Assembly (NCBI GenBank): GCA_017627975.1 | Contig: JAGAFT010000189.1 | Span: 1-11,116 of the forward strand | Source: Oscillospiraceae bacterium | GTDB lineage: Bacteria > Bacillota_A > Clostridia > Oscillospirales > Oscillospiraceae | Direction of reading: 5' to 3' | DNA length: 11,116 nucleotides | Shown here: positions 5,239 through 11,116 of the stretch, piece after piece | How positions within the stretch are numbered: the first letter of the stretch is position 1 | How the letters are laid out: each line of letters opens with the position of its first letter | Program-made: the position numbers and the translations under genes | The notes under the pieces: generated by a model | Seen by the model: the letters and a program-made list of their open reading frames with translations, nothing else | The model's database searches: none | What the model was told of the DNA's origin: nothing

Positions 5239-8200
5239 ATTGGATCATCTCCAGAAGATCTTCTCTCGTGAGCGACGAGAACGAGACCTGTTCACCGCCG
5301 ATGATCTCGTCGGCCAGATTCAGCTTCTTCTCCTGGAGCTGCTGAATCTTCTCTTCGATTGAATCTTTTGCAATCAGCTTGAACACCGTGACCGGCTTCT
5401 GCTGGCCGATCCGGTGGGCGCGGTCCGTCGCCTGGTTCTGTGCCGCGGCGTTCCACCACGGGTCATAGTGAATCACGATGTCCGCGCCGGTGAGGTTCAG
5501 GCCGGTTCCGCCTGCCCGCAGGGAGATGAGAAACAGCGGCACATTTCCGTCGTTGAACTCCGAAACAAGACGCATCCGCTCCTTCTTCGGCGTGGCCCCG
5601 GTGATCTCGTAGTATGAGATTCCTTCCTGTCCCAGACGCTCCTTCAAAAGATCGAGCATACTCGTAAACTGTGAAAACAGCAGGATCCGGTGCTCTCCCT
5701 CCATGGCGCTGTGAACCAGATCCATACAGGCTTCCATTTTGGCAGAGCCGCCCTCATAGTTTTCAAACAGCAGCGCCGGGTCGCAGCAGATCTGGCGGAT
5801 CCGCGTAAGCTCGGCGAGGATCTGGATCTTGCTTTTGCGGAAGCTCTCGTCGCTCTCCTTTTCCAGAAGATTCTTCATCCGCAGCACCTGGGCGTCGTAG
5901 AGCTTCTGCTGTTCCTCTCCGAAGCGGACGATGTGCGGCTCCTCCACCTTCTCCGGAAGATCCTTCAGCACCTCGGTCTTCAGCCTGCGCAGGATGAAGG
6001 GCGACACCATCCGTTTCAGGCGGAGTGAAGCCTCTTCGTTTCCCTCTTTCGCGATGGGCTTTTCCATCTCTTTGCGGAAGGTCTCATACCGGTACAGGAA
6101 GCCGGGCATCAGGAAGTCGAAGATGCTCCACAGCTCGCTGAGCCGGTTTTCAATGGGCGTTCCGGTGAGGGCAAAGCGGTGTTTGGCCCGGAGGACCTTC
6201 ACGGCCTTAGCCGAGGCGGTGGACTGGTTCTTGATAAACTGCGCTTCGTCCAGCACCTCATAGAGGAACAGCTTCCCCTCATAGGCCTGCACATCACGCT
6301 TGAGATGGTCATAGGAACTGATGAGCACATCCCATTTGCCGCTGTGCTCGATGATTTCGCTGCGCTCGGTCTGGTTGCCTTCCACCGGACAGACCGTGAG
6401 TTCCGGCGCAAACCGCTTGAATTCCTCCGCCCAGTTGTATACCAGGGACGCCGGGCAGATGATCAGGGAAGTACCGATGCTGCCCTCCTGCTTTTCGGCC
6501 AGAAGCACCGCGATGATCTGCAGGGTTTTTCCGAGGCCCATCTCATCGGCGAGGATTCCGCCGAAGCCGCAGCCCGCCAGGGTCCGCAGCCACTTGTAGC
6601 CGTACACCTGATAACCGCGCAGGACCTGACTCAGCTCCTCCGGAACCTCATAGTCCGAGTCCTTGACCGCGTTGAAATCCTTGATGAGCCGGCGGTAATG
6701 CCGGTCCCTCGTGGTATAGATCTCCTGGGCATTTTCCAGCATCTGCTCGAGATACAGCGCCCGATAGGACGGTACGCTGACATCTCCGCTCAGCAGGTCT
6801 TTCCGGCTCAGCTGCAGCGTGTCCGTGAGGGCCGCCAGTTCCCCGATGCTCTCGTCCATGCGGATGAAGTCCCCATTCTTCAGCCGGTGGTATTTCTTCT
6901 TCAGTTTATAGCTGTTCAGAATCTCCGCCAGCTCCGCCAGGGAAACATCCTCGGAGGAGATTTTCAGATCCATCAGCTCGCTCTCGACGGACACCCCGAC
7001 CTGGACACGGATGCTCTTCCGGACCGTCAGAGCGTCAAAGCGGTCGGTGCTCATCACCTCGCCCATCCGCCAGAGGGCTTCCACGCCCTCCGTCAGGACG
7101 CGATAAACGCTGTCCTCATCCGGAGCACATGCGAGATTGCCGTCTTCCAGGAGATCCGGGAAGAACTCCTCCACCCGGAGCAGCACCGTGCTCTCCCGAA
7201 TCTGATCCCGGAAGTCTGTCGATGTCATTTTCCGGGTCTGCCAGTCCGTCAGGGCAAAGCTCGCCCGATCGCCGTAATCCGCCGTGGCTCTGCAGACCGG
7301 CGTCCCGTCCTCGACATCCAGGAAGAAACGGAAGCTGACTTCCGGCGGCAGGTACTGGAGAATCTCATCCCGGTCCGGCTCCGATAGTGTCACGCTCTCG
7401 CTCAGTTCCGGCACAATGTGGTAGTAGAAGTCGGTAAGGAAGTTTCTCCCGACATGCATATCCACCCAGCCGTGATCTGCCGCTGCCAGCAGCGGCTCCA
7501 GGGCACGGGAATGCTCCCCATTGATCCGGCTGAGCCGATCGTCATCCAGGCAATAGTGGGCATGCACCCCTTCGAGAACGCGCGGGAGCCGTCCCCGCAG
7601 GATCACGCCGTGAAAGGTTCCGTCCTCGGTCTCATCCTTGCGAAGTTCCAGCTCCATTTTCGGTGCTTCATCGCTGACTTCGAGCCAGGTCTTCCCTGCG
7701 CCGCCGGTTTTCCGCTCGACGCGGCCGCCCAGCGCCAGTTCGTAAAAGTCGTCCAGCAGTGCACCGTACAGGGTGATTCCCTGCAGTTTTTTCTGCCGGC
7801 CGTAGCTCTCTTCCTCATGGTGCTGTTTCTCCAGAACCGCCTGACGGATCAGGTCATACCACTTTCGGTCCGTTTCGCCGAAGGTGTCGGAAGAGAAGTC
7901 CAGTCCGCCCTTGCTTCCCAGCGGGAACTCTCCTTCGTTCTGAACCGCTTCCACCAGGCTCTCGGGATTTCGCAGGACATAGAGCTTTTCATCTGTCCCG
8001 ATGCGAAAGCCCAGCATCAGCTCGGCGTCCGTGTCTTCAATTCTCGGTTCCAGCCGGACCATGCGTCCCGGCTTCCGGACTTCTTCGGTCTCCTCCTGTG
8101 CAGAGTCCGCAGCCGCGGTATTCCGGTAGCGGCTCCAGAAGCTGTCCAGGAGTTTCCTGGCCTGCTGGTCGGTGGCATCCCAATAGCTCTTGTCTTTGAG

Positions 8201-8893
8201 CTCTTCGATGGTCTGAAGCAGCAGGGCAAGACAGTGCTCGCAGATCTCCGTGCTCTCTCTGCCCGCATAGTTGTTGTAGTAGCCTCTGCACCCGTACACC
8301 GGGCAGTTCATCCCGGTCACTCTGTCCCGGGAGATGGAGATGCGTACCGGATAATAGTTGCCGCTTTTGAGATAGCCCCTGGCCACCAGCACCTTTCCGC
8401 TGCTCCCGCGATCCGTGCTGTAGCAGTTCTGCACTTCGACGTCGCGCAGTGTCCCGTCCTCCAGCAGCTTCTGCGCTTTCCGGTAGGTATCGGCGTAGAT
8501 CTCGATGTTCCGGGTAAAGCGCTCCGGCATGTAGTAGCGGTATTCTCCCGGATTCGCCGCTTCCGTAAAAGGATCGATCCTCACATGTCCCGGCATCATC
8601 GTGGAGGTTTTCTTCTCGCTTCGCGTGCCGGGAACTTCCCTCGCCACAATTTCATACAATGTCGCCGCCATGTGCTTGCAGCGGCTTCCGTCCTGGGCGT
8701 AAGGGCACTCGCAGCTCATGAACTCAACCCGGTCTCCCTGAATCCGGATCTGCACCTCGTACTCTTCTGTACCTTCCACGGAGGCGTAATAGAGGTCTCC
8801 GTCCTGGATCAGGGAGCGAACCTTATTCTTTTTGTAATACTCCCGTCCGCGCTGAAGAATCGCAGCAGAGAAGAGATGCTGCCACTGGAGCAT
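5237..8893 (-). CDS. SWIM zinc finger SNF2-family helicase/ATPase
   Basis: A 1218-residue Swi2/Snf2-type ATPase that is expected to translocate on DNA and remodel protein-DNA complexes; its cellular task is not established. The N-terminus has a SWIM zinc motif with C61, C63, C72 and H74, then a second cluster C197, C202, C218, H220. Residues about 270-740 match in character the bacterial SNF2-associated region. The motor follows: Walker A DEMGLGKT (783-790), DEAQ box (882-885), LTGTPIEN (909-916), then the C-terminal lobe with LLFSQF (1071-1076), RAGGTGLNLTGAD (1126-1138), DPWWN (1144-1148) and the arginine-finger motif QATDRAHRIGQ (1154-1164). The ATG follows the rdgB stop by one base; its GGAGG (8907-8903) lies inside rdgB, so translation is probably coupled. 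It is the last gene of a three-gene operon. Confidence 0.93.
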   Translation of the reverse strand: MLQWQHLFSAAILQRGREYYKKNKVRSLIQDGDLYYASVEGTEEYEVQIRIQGDRVEFMSCECPYAQDGSRCKHMAATLYEIVAREVPGTRSEKKTSTMMPGHVRIDPFTEAANPGEYRYYMPERFTRNIEIYADTYRKAQKLLEDGTLRDVEVQNCYSTDRGSSGKVLVARGYLKSGNYYPVRISISRDRVTGMNCPVYGCRGYYNNYAGRESTEICEHCLALLLQTIEELKDKSYWDATDQQARKLLDSFWSRYRNTAAADSAQEETEEVRKPGRMVRLEPRIEDTDAELMLGFRIGTDEKLYVLRNPESLVEAVQNEGEFPLGSKGGLDFSSDTFGETDRKWYDLIRQAVLEKQHHEEESYGRQKKLQGITLYGALLDDFYELALGGRVERKTGGAGKTWLEVSDEAPKMELELRKDETEDGTFHGVILRGRLPRVLEGVHAHYCLDDDRLSRINGEHSRALEPLLAAADHGWVDMHVGRNFLTDFYYHIVPELSESVTLSEPDRDEILQYLPPEVSFRFFLDVEDGTPVCRATADYGDRASFALTDWQTRKMTSTDFRDQIRESTVLLRVEEFFPDLLEDGNLACAPDEDSVYRVLTEGVEALWRMGEVMSTDRFDALTVRKSIRVQVGVSVESELMDLKISSEDVSLAELAEILNSYKLKKKYHRLKNGDFIRMDESIGELAALTDTLQLSRKDLLSGDVSVPSYRALYLEQMLENAQEIYTTRDRHYRRLIKDFNAVKDSDYEVPEELSQVLRGYQVYGYKWLRTLAGCGFGGILADEMGLGKTLQIIAVLLAEKQEGSIGTSLIICPASLVYNWAEEFKRFAPELTVCPVEGNQTERSEIIEHSGKWDVLISSYDHLKRDVQAYEGKLFLYEVLDEAQFIKNQSTASAKAVKVLRAKHRFALTGTPIENRLSELWSIFDFLMPGFLYRYETFRKEMEKPIAKEGNEEASLRLKRMVSPFILRRLKTEVLKDLPEKVEEPHIVRFGEEQQKLYDAQVLRMKNLLEKESDESFRKSKIQILAELTRIRQICCDPALLFENYEGGSAKMEACMDLVHSAMEGEHRILLFSQFTSMLDLLKERLGQEGISYYEITGATPKKERMRLVSEFNDGNVPLFLISLRAGGTGLNLTGADIVIHYDPWWNAAAQNQATDRAHRIGQQKPVTVFKLIAKDSIEEKIQQLQEKKLNLADEIIGGEQVSFSSLTREDLLEMIQ

Positions 8894-8894
8894 G

Positions 8895-9476
8895 TCAGTC
8901 TGCCTCCAGCTTTCTCACCAGCTCATGCAGGGCATTGGCCCGATGGCTGATGGCGTTCTTTTCCTCCGGGGACAGTTCCGCCGTGGTGCAGCCGCGCTCC
9001 GGCAGGATAAACAGCGGATCATAGCCGAAGCCGTTGGTCCCCTTCCGCTCCGTTCCGATCTCTCCGTAAAGGTAGCCTTCCGCAGTAAGTTCCCTGCCGT
9101 CCGGGTATACCAGCGCCATGGCGCAGGTATAATGCGCGCTCCGGTCCGTAGCGCCCGAAAGCTTTTCCAGCAGCAGGTCGTTGTTCGCCTCGTCGTCCCC
9201 ATGGACGCCCGCGAAGCGCGCGGAATAAATCCCGGGGGCGCCGCCCAGGGCATCCACACAGAGCCCGCTGTCGTCCGCCAGGGCACAGCAGCCGGAGAGC
9301 TCCGCAATCTCCCGCGCCTTCTTCAGCGCGTTCTGCAGGAAGGTCTCTCCATCCTCCACGGTCTCATGCTCAATTCCGGCTTCCCGCATGGAAAGGATTT
9401 CTCCGAAGTGGTCCCCCAGAATCGCTTTGATTTCAATCAGCTTGTGGGTGTTGTTGCTTGCGATAATCAGCTTCAA
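8895..9476 (-). CDS. rdgB: XTP/dITP diphosphatase (RdgB/HAM1 family)
   Basis: A 193-residue cytoplasmic enzyme that hydrolyses non-canonical purine nucleotides (XTP, dITP, ITP) to monophosphates plus pyrophosphate, keeping deaminated bases out of DNA and RNA. Family motifs are present: SNNTHK (7-12), ADDSGL with the catalytic-region aspartates (67-72), GGAPGIYSARF (78-88), NGFGYDP (148-154) and SHRANAL (177-183). Length is typical. The start codon is TTG (9476-9474), supported by the conserved KLIIASNN start right after it and by GGAGG (9491-9487) 10 nt upstream. It lies 18 nt after the stop of the upstream gene and 1 nt before the SNF2 start, so it is the middle gene of an operon; the weak TTG start may hold down its translation. 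Confidence 0.95.
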   Translation of the reverse strand: MKLIIASNNTHKLIEIKAILGDHFGEILSMREAGIEHETVEDGETFLQNALKKAREIAELSGCCALADDSGLCVDALGGAPGIYSARFAGVHGDDEANNDLLLEKLSGATDRSAHYTCAMALVYPDGRELTAEGYLYGEIGTERKGTNGFGYDPLFILPERGCTTAELSPEEKNAISHRANALHELVRKLEAD

Positions 9477-9494
9477 TGTCTTGTTTCCTCCGTC

Positions 9495-9866
9495 TCAGGC
9501 CGTCGCTTCCGGTTTTACAAACCCGGTGGTCACGCCATGGGCCGCAATCGCCGCGAGGGCGTCGTCCATGTCCTTTTCTTTCTCACTCATATAGTCGGCA
9601 AACTCCTTGCCCTCGTGAACAAATACGACACGATAATAATACCAGTTTGCCTGTCCGCAGCACATCCGGCCTCTGGTTTCCTGAACGCGGATAAAGGCCC
9701 GGTCGATATAGTCATAGGGGATGAATCTCGTCTTCAGGCCGTCACGGAAAAAGACGCCCAGCTCGCCGACCCGGAGCTTGTCAAATATCTTTGCCTGCTC
9801 GAAGTCTGCATTCACCTCCGCTGTCTCCACAGCCCCGTTCACCCCTGCAAATTTCTTCTCTGCCAT
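9495..9866 (-). CDS. Conserved-looking protein of unknown function, possible PH-like fold
   Basis: I do not recognise a named family. The 123-residue product is soluble, with no signal peptide or membrane span. Residues about 28-85 read as alternating short strands (LGVFF, TRFIPYDYIDRAFIRV, WYYYRVVFVH), which resembles small PH-like beta domains, and a helix (about 96-110) follows. A MCCG motif (68-71) with two adjacent cysteines is distinctive. The ATG at 9866-9864 has AAAGGAGG 8 nt upstream, a very good site. It is the first gene of the operon with rdgB and the SNF2 helicase and has a promoter at 9899-9927. A nucleotide- or DNA-related role is only suggested by position. Fold assignment is inference. 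Confidence 0.8.
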   Translation of the reverse strand: MAEKKFAGVNGAVETAEVNADFEQAKIFDKLRVGELGVFFRDGLKTRFIPYDYIDRAFIRVQETRGRMCCGQANWYYYRVVFVHEGKEFADYMSEKEKDMDDALAAIAAHGVTTGFVKPEATA

Positions 9867-9898
9867 GATGTCTGCCTCCTTTGGAAAATATCTTTCTT

Positions 9899-9927
9899 AT
9901 AATACATGGAAGCGCCGGAAAAAGCAA
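9899..9927 (-). promoter_or_regulatory. Promoter of the unknown-rdgB-SNF2 operon
   Basis: On the minus strand TTGCTT (9927-9922) and TATTAT (9904-9899) are 17 bp apart. Transcription should start near 9892, about 26 nt before the first ATG, with AAAGGAGG between. Confidence 0.65.
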
Positions 9928-9986
9928 GCGAGAACCTGCCTCTGCAAAAGAACGCTCTGAGGAGGTTGGGGAACATGATTCTCTGC

Positions 9987-10015
9987 TTGTCTTCTCCTGG
10001 CAGAACTGGTATACT
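9987..10015 (+). promoter_or_regulatory. Promoter of rfbA
   Basis: TTGTCT (9987-9992) and TATACT (10010-10015) are separated by 17 bp. Transcription should start near 10022, leaving a short leader with the GAGGG ribosome binding site at 10034-10038. It is divergent from the rdgB operon promoter. Confidence 0.7.
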
Positions 10016-10044
10016 AAGAAAAAATGCAAAAAAGAGGGAACAGC

Positions 10045-10932
10045 ATGAAAGGAATCATTCTCGCCGGGGGCTCCGGTACACGGCTTTACCCGCTGACCCG
10101 TGTGACATCAAAGCAGCTTCTTCCGGTCTATGATAAACCGATGATCTATTATCCCATGTCCACCCTGATGCTGGCAGGCATCCGGGATGTGCTGATCATC
10201 TCGACGCCGGACGACACACCGCGGTTTGAAACGCTCCTTGGCGACGGCGGCCAGTTCGGCATGCGGCTTTCCTACTGTGTTCAGCCCTCCCCGGACGGTC
10301 TGGCTCAGGCGTTTATCCTGGGAGAGAGCTTCCTGGGCGGTGAGCCGGGCGCTATGATTCTGGGGGATAACATCTTCTACGGGAACGGATTCAGCCGGAT
10401 CCTGTGGGAAGCGGTAAACGATGCCGAGACAAAGGGCCGGGCAACGGTGTTCGGGTATTACGTGACCGATCCGGAGCGCTTCGGGGTGGTGGCCTTTGAT
10501 GAAACCGGGAGGGCCACAAGCATTGAGGAGAAACCCCAACAGCCGAAAAGCAACTATGCCGTGACAGGGCTCTACTTCTATCCCGGGGATGTGAGCAGGC
10601 GGGCCAATCAGGTCAAGCCAAGTGCGAGAGGCGAGCTGGAGATCACGACACTGAATGAGATGTACCTGCAGGACGGTCTGCTGGATGTCCAGATTCTGGG
10701 CCGCGGTTTTGCCTGGCTGGATACGGGGACATTTGAATCGCTTCTGGATGCGTCCAATTTTGTCGAGACCATTGAGAACCGGCAGGGCATCACCATTTCG
10801 GCACCGGAAGAGATCGCCTACTACAACAAATGGATCAGCCGGGACCAGCTGCTGGAGGCGGCCGGCCGTTACGGAAAGAGTCCGTACGGAGCACATCTGA
10901 AAGCCGTCGCCGAAGGTCGGGTACGTTTCTGA
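10045..10932 (+). CDS. rfbA: Glucose-1-phosphate thymidylyltransferase (RmlA/RfbA)
   Basis: A 295-residue cytoplasmic nucleotidyltransferase that joins glucose-1-phosphate and dTTP to give dTDP-glucose, the first step toward dTDP-L-rhamnose for cell-wall or surface polysaccharide. Motifs: nucleotide loop GGSGTR (8-13), [11 protein letters not shown] (22-32), GDNIFYG (107-113), DPERFGVV (142-149), EEKP (161-164), AVTGLYFYP (172-180), SARGELEIT (193-201) and WLDTGT (224-229). Length is that of the long-form RmlA. ATG 10045 is chosen because KGIILAGG follows directly and GAGGG lies 6 nt upstream; an in-frame ATG at 10024 falls at the predicted transcription start and has no binding site. The expected partners rfbB/C/D are not visible: 48 bp past its stop an oppositely oriented group II intron ends. 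Confidence 0.96.
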   Translation: MKGIILAGGSGTRLYPLTRVTSKQLLPVYDKPMIYYPMSTLMLAGIRDVLIISTPDDTPRFETLLGDGGQFGMRLSYCVQPSPDGLAQAFILGESFLGGEPGAMILGDNIFYGNGFSRILWEAVNDAETKGRATVFGYYVTDPERFGVVAFDETGRATSIEEKPQQPKSNYAVTGLYFYPGDVSRRANQVKPSARGELEITTLNEMYLQDGLLDVQILGRGFAWLDTGTFESLLDASNFVETIENRQGITISAPEEIAYYNKWISRDQLLEAAGRYGKSPYGAHLKAVAEGRVRF

Positions 10933-10980
10933 TCCGATACACGCTTCTGACTCATCTCCCACTGTGTAAAACCCACTATA

Positions 10981-11058
10981 ATCGGGTAGGAAGTCACCCA
11001 TTAATTGAGTGACCGTCCTCCCACACCACGTAGCGTACCGTTCGGTACTACGCGGTTC
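10981..11058 (-). ncRNA. Group II intron domains V and VI with branch point and 3' splice site
   Basis: Domain V runs from 11058 to about 11025. An 8-bp lower stem (ACCGCGTA, 11056-11049, with TACGTGGT, 11032-11025, one G-T pair) and a 5-bp upper stem GTACC/GGTAC around GAAC are separated by a two-base bulge on the 3' side, as in domain V. Domain VI follows (11022-10981): GTCACTC pairs with GGGTGAC, and GGGAGG pairs with CCTACCC leaving one unpaired A at 10987. That A is the seventh base from the 3' end, where the branch-point adenosine is expected. Confidence 0.82.
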
Positions 11059-11116
11059 AACCGTATAAATGCAGAGACTCGTACTGGTCAAGGATACTGT
11101 AATATCCCGCCTGTGC
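11057..11116 (-). CDS. Group II intron reverse transcriptase/maturase, C-terminal end (partial)
   Basis: Only the last 19 codons and the TGA (11059-11057) are inside the window: the frame reads AQAGYYSILDQYESLHLYG before the stop. The AGYYS...QYESLHL ending is typical, from memory, of intron-encoded proteins of clostridial group II introns, and the position immediately upstream of domain V confirms it. Catalytic motifs lie outside. The stop codon shares bases with the first two nucleotides of domain V, so almost no domain IV sequence separates the reading frame from the catalytic RNA. Confidence 0.75.
   Translation of the reverse strand, partial: AQAGYYSILDQYESLHLYG

Larger units (their letters stand above)
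10981..11116 (-). mobile_element. Group II intron, 3' part (continues beyond the window)
   Basis: On the minus strand the window edge enters a reverse transcriptase reading frame, which ends into a domain V hairpin and then a domain VI hairpin; the intron ends at 10981 with CCGAT, an AT 3' terminus consistent with the usual AY. Group II introns self-splice from RNA and move by target-primed reverse transcription. The 3' exon (10980 downward) is the non-coding sequence after rfbA, so the intron is antisense to rfbA. The 5' end, catalytic domain I and exon-binding sites lie outside. Confidence 0.85.

Noticed and set aside
6179..8950. Two long plus-strand frames (6179-7387 and 7418-8950) over the SNF2 gene
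   Set aside because: Antisense shadows of the SNF2 coding sequence; no motifs and no promoter or binding site.
8892..9902. 336-codon plus-strand frame over rdgB and the unknown gene
   Set aside because: Spans two real leftward genes and their spacer; composition and lack of motifs mark it as a shadow.
10024..10044. Upstream in-frame ATG for rfbA
   Set aside because: It lies at the predicted transcription start without a ribosome binding site; ATG 10045 has GAGGG at good spacing and the conserved start.
10958..10977. Repeated CCCACT (10958-10963 and 10972-10977) before the intron end
   Set aside because: Six-base direct repeat only; too short to call a target duplication, and group II introns do not make one.
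10108..11091. 327-codon minus-strand frame over rfbA and the intron end
   Set aside because: Antisense to RmlA and runs through the intron domains V/VI in the wrong frame; the reverse transcriptase end is in another frame.

Overview
This is an ordinary-looking chromosomal segment from a fairly GC-rich Gram-positive bacterium, most likely a clostridial (Lachnospiraceae-like) Firmicute. That placement is inference. It rests on strong GGAGG ribosome binding sites, near-perfect TTGACA/TATAAT-type promoters with 17-bp spacers, intrinsic terminators with T-tracts, a stand-alone MsmX/UgpC-type sugar ATPase with a lysine-rich insert, and a Clostridia-style group II intron end. I see no CRISPR array, tRNA, rRNA, prophage or defence island.

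Layout. Positions 1-75 (minus) hold the first 25 codons of efp (elongation factor P). A divergent promoter region (76-457) separates it from ugpC/msmX (458-1636, plus), the ATPase that energises carbohydrate ABC importers; its 5' leader is long and strongly structured. After a strong terminator come a UvrD/PcrA-type DNA helicase (1707-3836, plus) and a sodium:dicarboxylate-family symporter (3979-5151, plus). The symporter has a perfect consensus promoter and an attenuator-like hairpin in its short leader. Two tandem terminator hairpins close this rightward half.

A leftward operon follows (9866 down to 5237): a 123-residue protein of unknown function, the nucleotide-pool sanitising enzyme RdgB (XTP/dITP diphosphatase, TTG start), and a 1218-residue SWIM-zinc-finger SNF2 helicase. 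Divergent from it, rfbA (10045-10932, plus) makes dTDP-glucose for dTDP-rhamnose synthesis. The right edge carries the 3' end of a group II intron on the minus strand: the last 19 codons of its reverse transcriptase, then domains V and VI with a bulged branch-point adenosine and the 3' splice site at 10981.

The more interesting signals are regulatory or mobile rather than a new protein system: an apparent ~112-nt structured segment between an orphan Shine-Dalgarno and the ugpC start, a leader attenuator with an overlapping 20-codon reading frame before the symporter, an unusual substrate-site residue in that symporter, a second SWIM-like cysteine/histidine cluster in the SNF2 protein, and the intron lying antisense just past rfbA. 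I did not find a clear previously undescribed system.
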